From assembly GCA_028095005.1 (NCBI GenBank), contig CM051459.1:24104699-24168698 (forward strand): a stretch of 64,000 bases of DNA, written 5' to 3'. This DNA is from Rhynchospora pubera. Lineage: Eukaryota; Streptophyta; Magnoliopsida; Poales; Cyperaceae. Position 1 is the first letter of the stretch, and each line of letters opens with the position of its first letter. Both the position numbers and the translations under genes were made by a program. Of this stretch, positions 12,888 through 25,112 are shown piece after piece. Under the pieces are notes generated by a model. The model had not been told where the DNA came from. It did not search any database and saw only the letters and a program-made list of their open reading frames with translations.

Positions 12888-13186
12888 GGAAATTGATTAC
12901 TACCATCTGCAGTTTTGTCATTCCTGCCATCGTTAAATATAAAGTGAACATATACAGCAAACAAAGTGAACATATAGACGATCTAAGTGAATACATACAA
13001 ACAAATAAGTTCAATGAAAATTAATTGAATATGCATGTAAACTTCTGAACAAGTGATGACAACACTTATTTGTTTATAAGTGTTCACTTAGATCGTTTAT
13101 ATGTTCACCTTATTTGTTGTATATGTTCACTTTATATTTAGCGATGACTGGGATGGTATATTTGCCGATGGGACTTATAATTCCTG
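12888..13186. mobile_element. Foldback Mutator-like MITE, family B copy 1
   Basis: A 299-bp inverted repeat. ATATAAAGTGAACATATACA and AGTGAACATATAGACGATC on the left are mirrored by GATCGTTTATATGTTCACC and ATATGTTCACTTTATAT on the right. The ends resemble GGAAATTGATTAC. The 9-bp TSD ATTTAAATT is at 12879-12887 and 13187-13195. Related copies lie at 23385-23676 and 43837-44323. No coding capacity. Confidence 0.8.
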
Positions 13187-13365
13187 ATTTAAATTCTCTA
13201 CTGACGAAAAAAATAATAATCTTAGGCGTTGCATTGATCTGTAAGAGGTTCCGTGCACCGTGCTATCTCTTTTCTTATTCCAAAGGCCTGAAGTCAGGCC
13301 CAAATGATAATGGGTCTCCTCCTAGGCCGTCGCTGTCAAGTTTTCTAAAAAAATAATAATAATAA

Positions 13366-13395
13366 CTAGATATCTCATCGCGCTTCGCGCGATGA
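13366..13395 (-). other. Helitron 3' terminus: hairpin plus CTAG
   Basis: Stem arms TCATCGCGC (13375-13383) and GCGCGATGA (13387-13395) enclose the loop TTC. On the minus strand the hairpin is followed by GATAT and the terminal CTAG (13366-13369). In Helitrons this structure acts as the transposition terminator. Confidence 0.85.
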
Positions 13396-13886
13396 AGTTT
13401 AGGCCTGCAGTTTATGCGACTAAAATTACAGATTACTCAAAAAAGAGTAAAATGTACTTACCGATGCGATAATTAAAGCTAAATTATACAAAAATGAACA
13501 TGAATTGTATGCTGATATTGGCATGATATTTTTATATTGATCGAGATTTACATCAAAACCTATAACAGTAATGAGAAATTTTAGATATACTTGGACATGT
13601 AAGAGAACACATAAGTCTGTCGTTGCAAGTTTTTTTTTGCACCATCCAAAGAAAGTTTTTTTCTTTTTTTGTCAACATACCAGAAATTAGAACTACATAG
13701 GAGCTTGAAATAATAAAATCGTTTCTTTGTCAAGTACGAAAAAAGAACTAATCCTCAAAAACACAAATACACAATAAAATACTACAGTCGAGCAATTCTT
13801 AATTTCATCCTAGCCGAATAAAATTGTTGAACTGAAGGTAAATCCAGCATATTTTTTTTCCGAAAATTATACAGAAAATAACAAAC

Positions 13887-16800
13887 CTCCAAGGATGCAA
13901 GGCCTCCGTGTCTCTGACTTTTTGACTGCTCCTTTCCATTGCCATGTCATTGGCTATAGAAAAGTAACAAAAATAAATAAGAAATACCCAAGCAATATAG
14001 TATGAATTGCTTAAGTAAATTCTTTTAAGTGGCATCACCACTTGGTTGCTCCCTTCGATTTTGAAGGAGCTGCTTTCTATCAAATAACTTCAGTAAACAA
14101 ATAGATTTGGAATTGTTGGATTTAAATTTTCTAAGATGAATTCTATTAATTGATTTTTTAGTGCTACTTAATAGTTGTTTTATCATTGATCCGTACAAAA
14201 GAGGAACTCAATGAAGAGTAACAATGCCGAATGGAACTAAACACGGCATTGTATCTTAAATTTTTTATTTTAAAAGAAGGTAATAAAAAATGCTAACCTC
14301 TTTATTTAATAGGGCAATGGCAAGCCTTGATCATCAACGACATGCTGGTATGATAGTCATAGATTATTTTGTAGCATAATTTGGTTACGTCTGAAGCTAA
14401 ATCTGGAGGACAATCAACTAATCCAAGTTAAGCGAATTTAATATTGGACATTAAAACATATTTACTATATCAATTCCTTATATCCATTATTACAAAGCAG
14501 AAATTGTGCCAAAGAAAAAGTAACTGTCTTTTGACAAAATAGAAGATTTAGATTTTTTTTAGTGCAATACATTACCAAACCTGTAAACATCGATATAATC
14601 AATAAAAAAAACTATAGAAGTAATTGTACCCCAGATATCTATACAGGTCTAAAGTTCATCCCCATTAGATAATGTATGAGCATTCTATGCGAAAAGCATT
14701 TCCTGAAAAAGAACTTTAAAAATAATTTCCTATCAGATTCTCTGAACAAATTAAAATTTCATTAGCAAATTAAGATTAAAGACAAATTGCCCTTTAGTAA
14801 AGCGCACCTAATCCTTGGTATATAGCCAACCTATTGAGTCCAAGCTTCTATGATTTTCATTCGGCGTAAATAAAAAGAATAGACATTTGGTAAACACGGA
14901 GCATACACCCAAACTATGGCAGCATATTAATTCACCCTTATAATATCACTCTTTTAATAAGTCTCTGTGCTTATTTTATTTTATTTTTTTCTAAGCTGCA
15001 AGCCAAATCGATCATGTGCTATTACCTTTTCAAGGTCCTTTTAACAACCAATTGTTCTTTTCTACCAGTTAACTTTAATGTAGACCGTCTAGACTCGATA
15101 ACTAAAAAAGCCATCCGACTATTTATATCTCAAAATATTGAATGACAAACTAACACAAACTTATTATCAGTCCGCAAATCCAAACCCATAATTTCCGCAA
15201 AAAATATTTTCATGCTTTAAGCCAAACACAACCGAAACTGATTAGGCAGCCTCTTTTGTCAATAGGAAAAGATTTATGTTGAGTAAAACAACAGATATTA
15301 TTGAATGTTCATAAAGTAATTATTTTTTTATAATGCAGTACTTATTTTTGTTAAAAAAGATAAATACCTTCAAACTATTTTTATGATACAACGACCCAGC
15401 AAACCTCATCACTTTTCTCAAGCCTAAATGCATCATCTCTTTCGAAACATCTCCATCCATGAGCTTGAAAGCTGATAAGACTAAATTAGAAACACAAAAA
15501 AAAACTGAGTAGTTTCATAGAGAGAACAGAACCACAATGATTAGCAAATGAATGAAGAACAAAAAAAGAACACAGATTTGTACCAGCACAATGCGCATAT
15601 AGTATGATTTCATGGTGAGAAAAGAAAAACTTCCTAGGTCAATCCATAAGTTAGGGTAGCATGGGAAAATCAATTCGTATTTAGATCTGCTGAGGAAAGA
15701 AGTGGAGTTTTTTTTTCCCAAATTTGAGAAAAGAGTAACAGAGCTAAGTTAAAAAGGAAAAAAATATTTCATTAACAAAAACCATCACACAACATCTATC
15801 TATCATGAATTGGAAAAAGAAAAAAAATGTACTGGCATCTTCCTTTTGATCACCCAAAGATTAGATCGGTTATCTGGCACCACATGAACATATCATGCCA
15901 AATGCAATAGTCTAACTTTGTCAAAGAGAATATGAAAGAAAATTCAATATCTATAAAAGTAGAAATATTGCCCGCTGATATTATTTTAATTTGATATGCA
16001 GGCCTTATCATTTAAAGATCAAGCAAGAATAAGCAATAATATCATAGTGTTCTTGGAAAATCAAGAAATTGCTCAAAGAAGAAAAGGTTAAATTTTCTAA
16101 AGTGTTCTTTGAAACGCAAACAATATCATAGTTAAATTTAGATACAATGCAAAAAAAAAAGAAGAGGGACATACATGCTTAGTACACACCAACATAGATG
16201 GCCAAGATGTACAGGACCAGTAGCATGGAGATCTCTGATTCCATGCGACGTGAATGCGCAGCTGCCATTGGAACACATCACACTAACATCAACAAAAAAA
16301 GGAAAAAATTTAGAATATAACTTTGTTATATTTCTGCTCTCTTGCCTATGTTATTAACAGATACAAAGACAAAAAAATTTGTGACTCTAGGCCTCAGGAA
16401 GAACCTGGATATAGAACCCAGTAACAACAGTAAAGTGTAGACAACATGAAAGAATAAGAGGCAATAAAACATGTGCACACAATATAACATTAAAAAAATA
16501 ATTTACCAACATAAACCTTAACTTGGTTTATATGATATGACTAAACAGTAAATACTAAATGAAATTTAATCTATACGAACGCAATTTAGTTAATGTTTAG
16601 GATACTCCTCAAAATAACTCTTAAATAACCATCATACATGAGAAATAATATAGCAATTGGATTTTTCTATTTATAAGCTTCACCGTAAAATCAATTACCA
16701 TACCATATCCGCTAAATCCAGAGTGTGTTGTACGATTTTATCTCCTTTTGTAGCGCCTCATCTTGTTCCTAACCTTCTTAGCAGCCTTGTCGAACATGAG

Positions 16801-16992
16801 ACATAGATAAAAGCAAACTAAAAAGCCATTCCTATAATGGAGGCAACAAATTAATTATCAGCATCAAAATCCCAAAAAATCTCCATCACTAAAACCCAAA
16901 CAGAAAAAAAAAATGCAAGGAAGGAAGAAAACGATGAACAGATCTGTAAAAACCTTAGGCATTCGTTCGCAAAACTGACCAAGAAGAACATC
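13887..16992 (-). pseudogene. Exon-like gene fragments inside the Helitron
   Basis: Several minus-strand pieces have both a splice-like border pair and a protein-like reading. 16954-16992 reads DVLLGQFCERMPK. 16190-16282 is open in more than one frame. 15405-15471 reads FKLMDGDVSKEMMHLGLRKV. 13887-13953 reads NDMAMERSSQKVRDTEALHP. Near 16738-16797 a basic tail, MFDKAAKKVRNKMRRYKRR, ends in TAA, which would close any single reading before the downstream pieces. I do not recognise the source gene or genes, and they may come from more than one. A TC/GA-rich stretch at 17190-17290 resembles a captured 5' leader. Helitrons commonly carry such fragments. Exon borders are judged by eye and could be chance. 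Confidence 0.35.
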
Positions 16993-17613
16993 CTGACCAA
17001 AGCAAAAGAGAGAAAGTCAGTGAATATCAACAGTCCAGAAGCTAAGAACAATTTAAAAAATGGAAGGAAACTAATTACAATAAAGCAGATCAATTCGGAG
17101 AAATTCAGACCAAACCATAAGGGAAATCGAAAGGGTAAGGAAAAATCGAAGCAGAAACCCTAGGATTTAATAGCCATGGCTTCTCTGGAGAAACCTGCGG
17201 GGAGGAGAAAACCCAAGACCCAGCGAAAGCGAACAGGTCGGCTTGGAGTATGGGTGAACCTTCGCGAGAGAGAGAAGGGAAAGGGCAGTGTCAGCGGAGC
17301 TTAGGATCAACTGTGTCAACTTGGTATGTGGCGCAGTGAAGAAACCGGAGCCTAGAACGGGAAAAAGGAAAGGGACGAAGGAGCATCATGCAGCGCACAA
17401 AGAGAGCCAGAATAGAAAATCCAGTATACCTGGGTACGGAACCCCTAGCGGAGACGAATGGAGTAGATTCAATCCATCTACGGAGAGAGAGAATCGGACG
17501 GCCCCCATTAGACAGAGCGGTACTGTAGATTGAGCCACTCAACTATGAATGTTTTATGATGGGTCTCCTTTTGTCCTTTTAATTTTTTCCGAATCATAAA
17601 CTGTAGCTTGTTA

Positions 17614-17893
17614 TAGGGTGAGAACGGTCATCGTTTCGATCGTTTTTTTGTTTCGTTTCGTCCAAAATACAATAAAATGGTTAAAGATTTTTTGTTGTAT
17701 TTTAAAAACGAAACGATTAACGAAAGCTTGAAACAGTTTTGTCCATGTGTATTTTCGTTGTATTTTTGTGATTTCGATCGTTTCGTCCAAAGATGAAATG
17801 GTTAACGCAAATTGTAGTCAATTTCGTTCTCAAAACACAACGGTCAACGAAACCGACCGTTTTCGTGGTCGTTTTAAACGTTATGCAGCCCTA
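17614..17893. mobile_element. hAT-like MITE (TAGGG termini), copy 1
   Basis: Starts TAGGGTGAGAACGG and ends CGTTATGCAGCCCTA. Inside are repeated motifs such as TTTCGTCCAAAATAC and AACGAAACGATTAACG. The flanks GCTTGTTA and GCTTGTAG agree at 6 of 8 positions, consistent with an aged 8-bp hAT duplication. A relative with a perfect 8-bp duplication lies at 45537-45792. Confidence 0.65.
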
Positions 17894-18215
17894 GCTTGTA
17901 GGCATACATATGCCGGTTTTTCTAATAAAAATAATTTATATCCAAATTTTAAAAATAATTACGCTAATATTGAAAATTTTTCCTGGATTTTGAACCATAA
18001 ATTACGTAATTTTTTAATACTAACGTAATTATCTTTAACATTTAAATATAAATTATTTTTATTTAAAAAGGCGTACATACATACACAGGCTTGGCGTGGC
18101 AGTCTAGAAAATAGCAGCAGCTCTGTTTTTTGCGAGTGGCAACAAGCGTTGAGCGTCACAGAGACTCCTTAGATTTGTCATTTGTGTGCTTTTTTTTTAT
18201 TATTTAATTAATTAA

Positions 18216-18608
18216 GAGAAATGTTAGTGTCTAATATATTGGATGGATGGGTCCATCCTATACGATCGTTCTCACAATTGAAATTTCAAACGACCGATTC
18301 AAATCGTTTAATATGTTTTTCATATTGAAAACTTATAAGAAATTATTTTTTATATTTTTTTTTACTATTTTTTTATTTTTAGAAAATTCATGATATAAAA
18401 ATTTTGGATCATCCAATAATAACTATTTTCTAAAATACCAAAAAAATAGTAAAAAATTTCGAGAAAATGTAAAAATTAGTTTCTTATAAGTTTTCAATAT
18501 GGAGAACATATTCAACTGTTCGAATCAGTCATTTAAAATTTAAAAACGTGGAAACAATCGTATTGGATGAACCCCATCAGTCCAATATATTGGACTCTAA
18601 CATTTCTC
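18216..18608. mobile_element. Foldback Mutator-like MITE, family C
   Basis: A 393-bp element whose terminal 28 bp match at 26 positions (GAGAAATGTTAG then AATATATTGGA). A perfect 9-bp TSD ATTAATTAA lies at 18207-18215 and 18609-18617. The two halves are inverted copies through most of the length (GAAAACTTATAAGAAA on the left, TTTCTTATAAGTTTTC on the right). No coding capacity. Confidence 0.88.
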
Positions 18609-20211
18609 ATTAATTAATGTCATCGATAAAAAGAAAAAAAAAAAAGGGTCCAATAACAAGTGATCACGAGCTAAAGATTACCAACAGGAAATACTGAATG
18701 AGACATTATGTATATGTTTATATTGTTTATTCAAATAATCATTTAAAAAAGGAAGTTAGCATAAGCAGAACTTTGATTTTATTCTTAATTCTTATACATT
18801 TCATTTTTTTTCAATAGTCGATTCACTGAGATACCAGATATATTTTTTTAGAGGCTTTGGAGCGCATTCTCTCTTTTTTTAAAATATATATATATATATA
18901 TATAGAGAGAGAAAACATATTGTGCATACTAATGTATTGAGGCTTCTATGCATACTAATTCAGATCGTTAGATCTGCTTCAAGATCCGTGCAAACCTAAG
19001 TCGCTGGATAGAAAAATTAAGATGTGCCTCTCCTTAGTTTGCTCCGTCCTTTCCGACTAAATGGTTCCCTTCAGAGCTCGCTCTCTCTCTCTCACGAGCA
19101 AAATGAAAAGAAAAGCCAATCTCTCTCGCCTCTCTCTCTGTCTCTCTCTGCCGACTCCAACTCCTCTTCCAATCAGTCGCGACTCCAACTCCTCTCTCCG
19201 TCTCCAGTCAGTCGCGCCTCTGTCTTGCCTCTCTCTCTCTCATTCTCATCCTCTCCAAGCCGCGCCTCTCTCATTGGAACTTCGAAAGGTACCTGTGCGT
19301 TTCTCACTCTCTCTCGTACACAAATTTTGCTCTGGAACCAAAACCCTAGATTTAAAAATGCAGATTTTTTTCAAAACAGTTTTGCTTTCCCAAACCCAAA
19401 ATTCACTTTTTCTTTTGTTCCGGATTTTTTTTTTCTTCGAAACAGTTTTGGTTAATGAGTTGCAAAATTAGGCCGATTTTGGATTCAATTGGGATCTATG
19501 TAAAGTGTCTATCTGAAAGTAAGCAGCTTTATTTTGCTTGATTGACTAAATTACCATCTGATAAGGTCATCTTTTGTGTGTTATTAACTTTCTACAAATG
19601 AAGCAAATCATATGGAAAAGCACCAACTGAAACACCACTTAAAAGCTAATAATTCGATTATTTTGATATTTTGCATTGCATATTCCCTAAAGATAGACGG
19701 AAAATGGTTCATTTAATGTTACTTGTTGCCATTTTAGAACTTTTCCTGTTTACTAATTTCTGACATATCTCAAGATAAATTTAAGTTATTGCAACTTTGC
19801 AAGTGCACTCCACTCATTGGTACTGCACAAGCTGCTAGAAGCCTATTTATTCATTTTAAATTTTTATAACTTGATGTATGACTGATAACCACAGGAGAAG
19901 GTGTGTGGTTGTAGAGACACTGACGGAAAAGCATTTCAACTTGGCATTCTAAATTCAACTTGCATTTAGGTCTTGTTGATACTGGTATGTGATCCAGATA
20001 CATTGATGCCTTGGTTCTAAGCTCTTTCACATAAATGTCGTTATACCTTTATTCATCTCTTGGAAAAACTTTTTTTTTTAATTATTAGTCAGTACATAAT
20101 AACTGAAGAGTGAGTATTAATTTTTTTATGGCCAGTAATTGCTTTATGAATAATACTCGTACTTTTAGTCTTTATGAATAATTGCTCTAAATAGGGATTA
20201 TCTGACAGACA

Positions 20212-20305
20212 AAAGAATGAAGGGAATCCAGTGGAGTTAATTCAAGAATGAAGGGAATCCAGTGGGTTAATTCAAGAATGAAGGGAATCCAGTGGAGTGG
20301 ATTTA
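20212..20305 (+). repeat. Three tandem copies of a ~31-bp unit
   Basis: The unit GAATGAAGGGAATCCAGTGG plus AGTTAATTCAA occurs three times in a row inside the long-TIR element; the second copy lacks two or three bases and the third diverges at its end. Such arrays arise by slippage or unequal exchange. Confidence 0.85.
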
Positions 20306-20399
20306 AGTGGAGAAGAAGATGATACAGAAGAGAATGACTAAGTATTCATTTTATGATTAGAAAATCTTTTGGGATGATTTTGTAAAAAGTTTACTAAGT

Positions 20400-20545
20400 A
20401 TTGCATTTTGTAAAAATTTGATGTCTAACGAAAGTTGTATGCAATCAGTGCTTTAGCTCAAATTATGGTTGTAAAAATTTAACGTCTAATAAATGTTGTA
20501 TGCAATCAGTATCTATCAAAAGTTGTATGCTATCAGTGATTTTGT
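20400..20545 (+). repeat. Short dispersed direct repeats
   Basis: AAAGTTGTATGCAATCAGTG-type segments recur near 20428, 20483 and 20518, two of them after a TTT(A/G)A(T/C)GTCTAA segment. They are internal to the long-TIR element and have no coding sign. Confidence 0.6.
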
Positions 20546-20770
20546 TAAAAGTTGACTAAGCGCCTGACAATGATTTGTAAGCTCAAATTATGGTTACATA
20601 TCAAATATTACCTTTGTTGAAAGTATGTGCATATTTGCCTCTTGCGCAATCAACCTCTGCACCTTTTTGAACAAATAAATGGTCACAACCATTTAACTTG
20701 TATTCACGCCTTATATATTTCATGCCTTTTTGAAAAAAAAATTGAGCATTCTGTATAAGTTTATTGAGGT

Positions 20771-20857
20771 AAAACCGGTACAGAGAGAACTGAAAACGCA
20801 TGAAATATGGCCTAGAGAGATGCAACCGGTACAGAGAGAACTGAAAACGCATGAAAA
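20771..20857 (+). repeat. Two tandem copies of a ~51-bp unit
   Basis: AACCGGTACAGAGAGAACTG followed by AAAACGCATGAAA occurs at about 20773 and 20824. A further pair, AAGTGCTCAATTCA, follows near 20859 and 20899. All lie inside the long-TIR element. Confidence 0.8.
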
Positions 20858-22634
20858 CAAGTGCTCAATTCAGACAACTCATTTGTACCAAGTGCAACAA
20901 GTGCTCAATTCAAAAATTTGGCGGTGCAGGGAAACTTATTTGTAGATAATATTTGCCGAGATTTATTAAAATGTTCCCCTCATGTATGTGAAACAAAGAA
21001 GTCAGACATCTCCGTTATTTTAATATAAGTAAATAAAAAAAAAGAAAAACAACTCCATATATAGTCTACATCTTTCATATTTTAATATAAGTAAATAAAC
21101 AATACATAAGAAGTCAGACATCTCCATATATGGTCCAGAGAGATTATACTAGTCAGACATCTCCATATACAGTCCTTCCATTCCCGAGTGTTCTTCTCCT
21201 TTTTGAGTTTATTTAGCCGATTAAGAAGTTCATTAATTACTTTCTTAGTTCGGTTTGAGTAGGTGCATCATACCAGCTAAAGAATCCACAACCGCTTGAT
21301 ATCTAAAAATTAAAAGTGGAAAGTCATTAGCTCTAAGAAATTCCTTCATCACATGATTTGATATAGTGAAATGTGCAAAATTAATCTGCATCCAAAGAAC
21401 CTTCTACCAGGATTAGAAGTCGTCCATGCAGTTTTCAAAACAGCCAGCTTGTTACAATGACAAAGTGAAAAACCATTACTCACATTTGATGAACCTTCCA
21501 TGGAGCTACAATTTAGGAGAGATGAACATTGGTAAAAGTGTTATTAACTAATGCAACTTATGCCAGCATATAGTATGTTCAATTAAGAACAAACGCAAGG
21601 TACTTATTGAATATAATTAACTAATTTTTCTATTATAACTTTCTCAGTCCCTCTACATCAAGCTCTAAAATAAAAGAGAAAAAACTTATTTTCTCTGCAT
21701 TTTCAGTTACTAAACACTCATTTGATTTTAACTTTATTAACTAAAAAGAAATAGCCCAAAAAAGACACTATGTCTGATAATGCATTATTGCCTAAATAAA
21801 TCCAGTTAACCCTCAGTTGTAAAATTAATTCTTGAATAAGTTCCAATTGCACAATTGAGGCTCAACGTGCTTCAAACTTTTCTTAAATTAACAATTGAAG
21901 TGCTGAATCATGTCCTAATTCAGACTAAAATCAAAACTAATTTTCAAACTATAAGTCAGGTATACCATAAATAAATCTTGTAAAAAAAAATCAACCCCAC
22001 AATCCGAAATAAACACAAATTACAGAAGTAAGTAATGTCTCTTTTATCACTTAATAATTATACAAAAAATAAGTAACCAAGAACAATGCAATCAATTTTT
22101 GTTGTGCACGAGAGAGAGTGAAAGAGGAAAGGAGATGGAGGGAGAGGGTCAGGTACCTTTTCGAAGCTCTAATTTGAGAGAGAGGCGAGAGGGTCAGGTA
22201 CCTTGGTACCTTTTCGAAGCTCCAATGTCAATGTGAGAGAGAGACGAGAGGGTCACGTACCTCGACTTGCATGCTTCAGTAGGGAATGTGTCGGAGATGA
22301 AGAGAGGCGTGACTAGGAGAACACGGGGAGTCGGAGTCGGAGAAGAAGAGAGGTACGACTAGGTTTCATTTGTCGGAGATGAAGAGGAGTCGGAGTCGGA
22401 GAATGAGAAGTAGAGCGGAAGAGAAAGAGGCGAAAGAGACGGACAGATCTAGGGTTTCATTTTTTTTTGAAGGAAACTGTTTAGTCGAGAGAAAAGAGCG
22501 GAACAAAATAAGAGAGGAGGCACATCTTAATTTTTCTATCCAGCGACTTAGTTTTGCACGGATCTTGAAGCAGATCCAACGACCTAAATTAGTATGCATA
22601 GAAGTCTCAATACATTAGTATGCACAATAGGTTT

Positions 22635-22638
<4 letters not shown>

Positions 22639-22689
<51 letters not shown>
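22639..22689. repeat. (TA)n microsatellite
   Basis: About 25 uninterrupted TA units directly adjoin the right end of the long-TIR element. A shorter (TA)n adjoins its left end at 18885-18904, so the element probably inserted within a TA tract. Confidence 0.95.
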
Positions 22690-22691
<2 letters not shown>

Positions 22692-23375
22692 AGAGAGGGG
22701 GGGGAATAGGCACAACCTTACAACAGGTAATAATGAATTGTGATTAATTCCCTCATATGCCCGAGCATGAAAGTAAATAAGAATACAAAATTGAAACTCG
22801 AATTCTATTTTCGGCTGGCCAGCTGGCCAGCTAGGGTGCCAATTACCAAAACTATCAGACAGAGCCCTAATGTGAAGACTACTTCGGAACAAGAATTTCT
22901 CAAATAAGTTGCATTAGTGCATTACGGTACAGTACAGGAAAAGTTCGCTACACATTTTGTATAGGTTAGCAAATTGTCAGATTAGTTAGGATTCCCAAAA
23001 AATAGTCAATAATTTAATTTTTTTTTTTTAATATTGACCAGCTACAGAAAGGCAAGGCACGTACACATGTACACTTCTTCGACAAAATCTGATTCATTCA
23101 TTGATGGGTTCGGCTTGAAGCACGTCTGCACATGTTGACACAGACACAGTCTATTCAAAGGCCATATGTACAAACTTTTTTTTTTGTCCATGATGTACAA
23201 ACTCATTGAAAAGTGATGTACAAGCCGCAGAAACAATGGGGACGCCCGGACGCCATTGAAGGCCTATTAGTCCAGGTGCATTTGATCTTAATGTGGTCCA
23301 CACAACATAAGCCAATAAGCCCATAAGCATATTTTAGCCCATTAATTGCTGTATTGAATTTCTAATACCTCAGCT
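22690..23375. other. Intergenic, nothing recognised
   Basis: Mixed-composition DNA. A small direct repeat CTGGCCAG-CTGGCCAG occurs near 22815. Frames at 22638-22892 and 23042-23236 (minus) have no recognisable content. Confidence 0.45.
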
Positions 23376-23384
23376 TGTTAAAAT

Positions 23385-23676
23385 GGAAATTGATTACTGC
23401 AGTTTTGTTATTTGCAATTTTTGCCGTCATTGAACATTGTTTGAACAAAATGAACACATAAGATAAATAAAATGAACATATAAATGATCAAAGTGAATAC
23501 ATACAAGCAAACATGTTCAATAAAAATAAGTTAAATATGCATATAAAAATCTGAATAAAGGATGACAATTTTTTTTTTATATTCACTTTGATCATCTATA
23601 TATTCAAATTATTTATTTATGTGTTCATTTTGTTTAAGAGATGGCAAAACTGAAGTTACAGTCATCAATATTTCTC
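23385..23676. mobile_element. Foldback Mutator-like MITE, family B copy 2
   Basis: 292 bp, starting GGAAATTGATTACTGCAG and ending in the mirrored CAGTCATCAATATTTCTC. It shares AAAGTGAATACATACAA and GAATATGCAT-like segments with the copy at 12888. A perfect 9-bp TSD TGTTAAAAT lies at 23376-23384 and 23677-23685. Confidence 0.85.
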
Positions 23677-23685
23677 TGTTAAAAT

Positions 23686-24760
23686 TGTCAGCTTGGTTTT
23701 AACAAACTGTCGAGCTCATTTTACTGTTTGAAGTTTCCTCAAGCTTTAGTCGATTTGATAACCGGATAAATTCCTTTTACTTGTCAGCATATACTATAGC
23801 ATTTACTGTAATTTTGAGGGGAGGGCTGCTGTACTGTACCTATTTGTTGGTCACAACAGTTAATGCGCAGCCTGCCTGTTTAATTCACCTTCTGCCCATC
23901 ATTTAACAATATTAATTGTACAGATTTTTACTTAACCGTACATACCACCAAGTTATACAGTGTGCTTCCGCTGTAAAAGGACAAGGACAGTAATTTAGAT
24001 AGAAAGATAATAAAAATTAATACTTATATTATAATCATAAATTACAACAATAGAAATCAACAATAAAATAACCCTTTAGGTACAGGTTAAATATTTTTAT
24101 AAGTATCCATAGCACATCAAAAATAATACCTAAATATTTATGATGAAAAAATTAAAACATGAGAAATGTTGTACCTCATTTCTACGTAATTCATCTATGT
24201 TTTTATGTGTGTATTATAAGCTTATCCTCTTGTGGAAAATCATATTTTCCTCGATAGAATGATTAAACAGACTTAATTTTCTGTGAGTAAGTGATCTACT
24301 ATTAGATCAAACTATGGAATCATATAGCATGCGCAAGGTAAAACAATTTTCTAATGGGAACGAAATAAATTTTGAAAATTTTTTTATGTACAATTAATTT
24401 TATTTTTCTTATTAACCCCGATGTTCCTCCTCTCAATTCAAGGCGCCTCGAGTAATCATTTCATTAATTGCATCGGTTGACCTCTACTTTTTGTATTACT
24501 TTATTAGCATACTGTGGTATTTGCCACATTGGGGAGAGGTGCTTATTGGTTAATTTTGTATCTATAATGAAAGAAAGTCTGTTCTGCAAATATTTCGATC
24601 GAAATAAAGATAATTGCAGTCATATTTTTTTTCATTTATAAACTTTCGGCCATATTTGTGATGTACGGAAGTACATGCCAAATTTTGTAGGAAATAACAT
24701 TTTGCTATTTTTCAGATTTCTTAAAAATAATCTTATTTGATGTGCACATATGTATTTTTT
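23686..24760. other. Intergenic, nothing recognised
   Basis: AT-rich DNA with no open frame above chance and no transposon ends that I could pair. It separates the family B MITE from the CACTA element. Confidence 0.5.
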
Positions 24761-24825
24761 TATCACTACAACAACTATGGTCTTTAGCTAGACATAATTA
24801 TCTATGAATATGTTTTAAAAAGTCT

Positions 24826-25112
24826 AGCAATTTTGTTTTGCTAGACTTATTGAAATCATGCTATGTTTAGTGTAGCAAGGCCTATACATAGATTTTCTAA
24901 CTATGTTGGTAAATGTAATAAAAAGTCTAGCAAGCACCAATTTCTAACTACACCTTTAATTTAATTATTGCATGATAAAAAAAATCTAGCAAGCACTAAT
25001 TCCTTGCTACACCTCTAATTAACTATTGCGTGTCCAAAAAAATCTAGCAAGCACCAATTCCTTGCTACACCTTTAATTTAACTATTGCATGACTAAAAAA
25101 AATCTAGCAACT
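24826..25112 (+). repeat. CACTA left subterminal repeat array
   Basis: Units of about 57-60 bp (TCTAGCAAGCACCAATT, then CTACACCTTTAATTTAA, then CTATTGCATGA) recur near 24922, 24989 and 25045, with flanking single TCTAGCAA motifs. The motif recurs inverted and direct in the right end at 28693-28880, as is typical of CACTA transposase-binding regions. Confidence 0.85.

Larger units (their letters stand above)
13366..17529 (-). mobile_element. Non-autonomous Helitron with exon-like cargo
   Basis: Read on the minus strand, the element ends with a strong hairpin (9-bp stem, 3-nt loop), five bases, then CTAG followed by host T. This is the classic Helitron 3' end (hairpin, CTRR, insertion between A and T). 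The proposed 5' end on the minus strand is A|TCTACAGTACC (plus position 17529), which begins with the expected TC after host A. Length is 4164 bp. No Rep/helicase frame is present, so it would depend on an autonomous relative. Cargo lies in the element's own orientation. The 3' end is firmly read; the 5' end is a best fit and could lie elsewhere. Confidence 0.7.
18905..22640. mobile_element. Long-TIR Mutator-like element (Pack-MULE-like), about 3.7 kb
   Basis: Terminal inverted repeats of about 130 bp (18905-19033 and 22507-22640) are roughly 90 percent alike, sharing GCATACTAATGTATTGAG, CAAGATCCGTGCAAA and GTCGCTGGATAGAAAAATT. Looser inverted similarity reaches further in: CTTCGAAAGGTACCTG near 19281 faces CAGGTACCTTTTCGAAG near 22152 and again near 22195. 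Both ends abut TA repeats, so the TSD cannot be read. The left part carries a CT-rich, promoter- or leader-like region with AAACCCTAGA near 19340. No transposase frame is present. A short acidic tail, GVDLSGEEDDTEEND, ends near 20341 and may be the end of a captured or decayed exon. Confidence 0.7.

Noticed and set aside
17291..17542. 81-83 codon frames on both strands at the right end of the Helitron
   Set aside because: Both strands are open because the patch is GC-richer; neither reading resembles a known protein, and splice context is lacking.
19024..19471. Serine-rich frames of 136-143 codons
   Set aside because: They translate a CT-rich inverted-repeat arm of the long-TIR element; low-complexity Ser/Leu composition, open in two frames at once.
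22366..22618. Overlapping charged frames on both strands
   Set aside because: They lie in the right arm of the long-TIR element (GA-rich), mirror the left-arm frames and are not genes.
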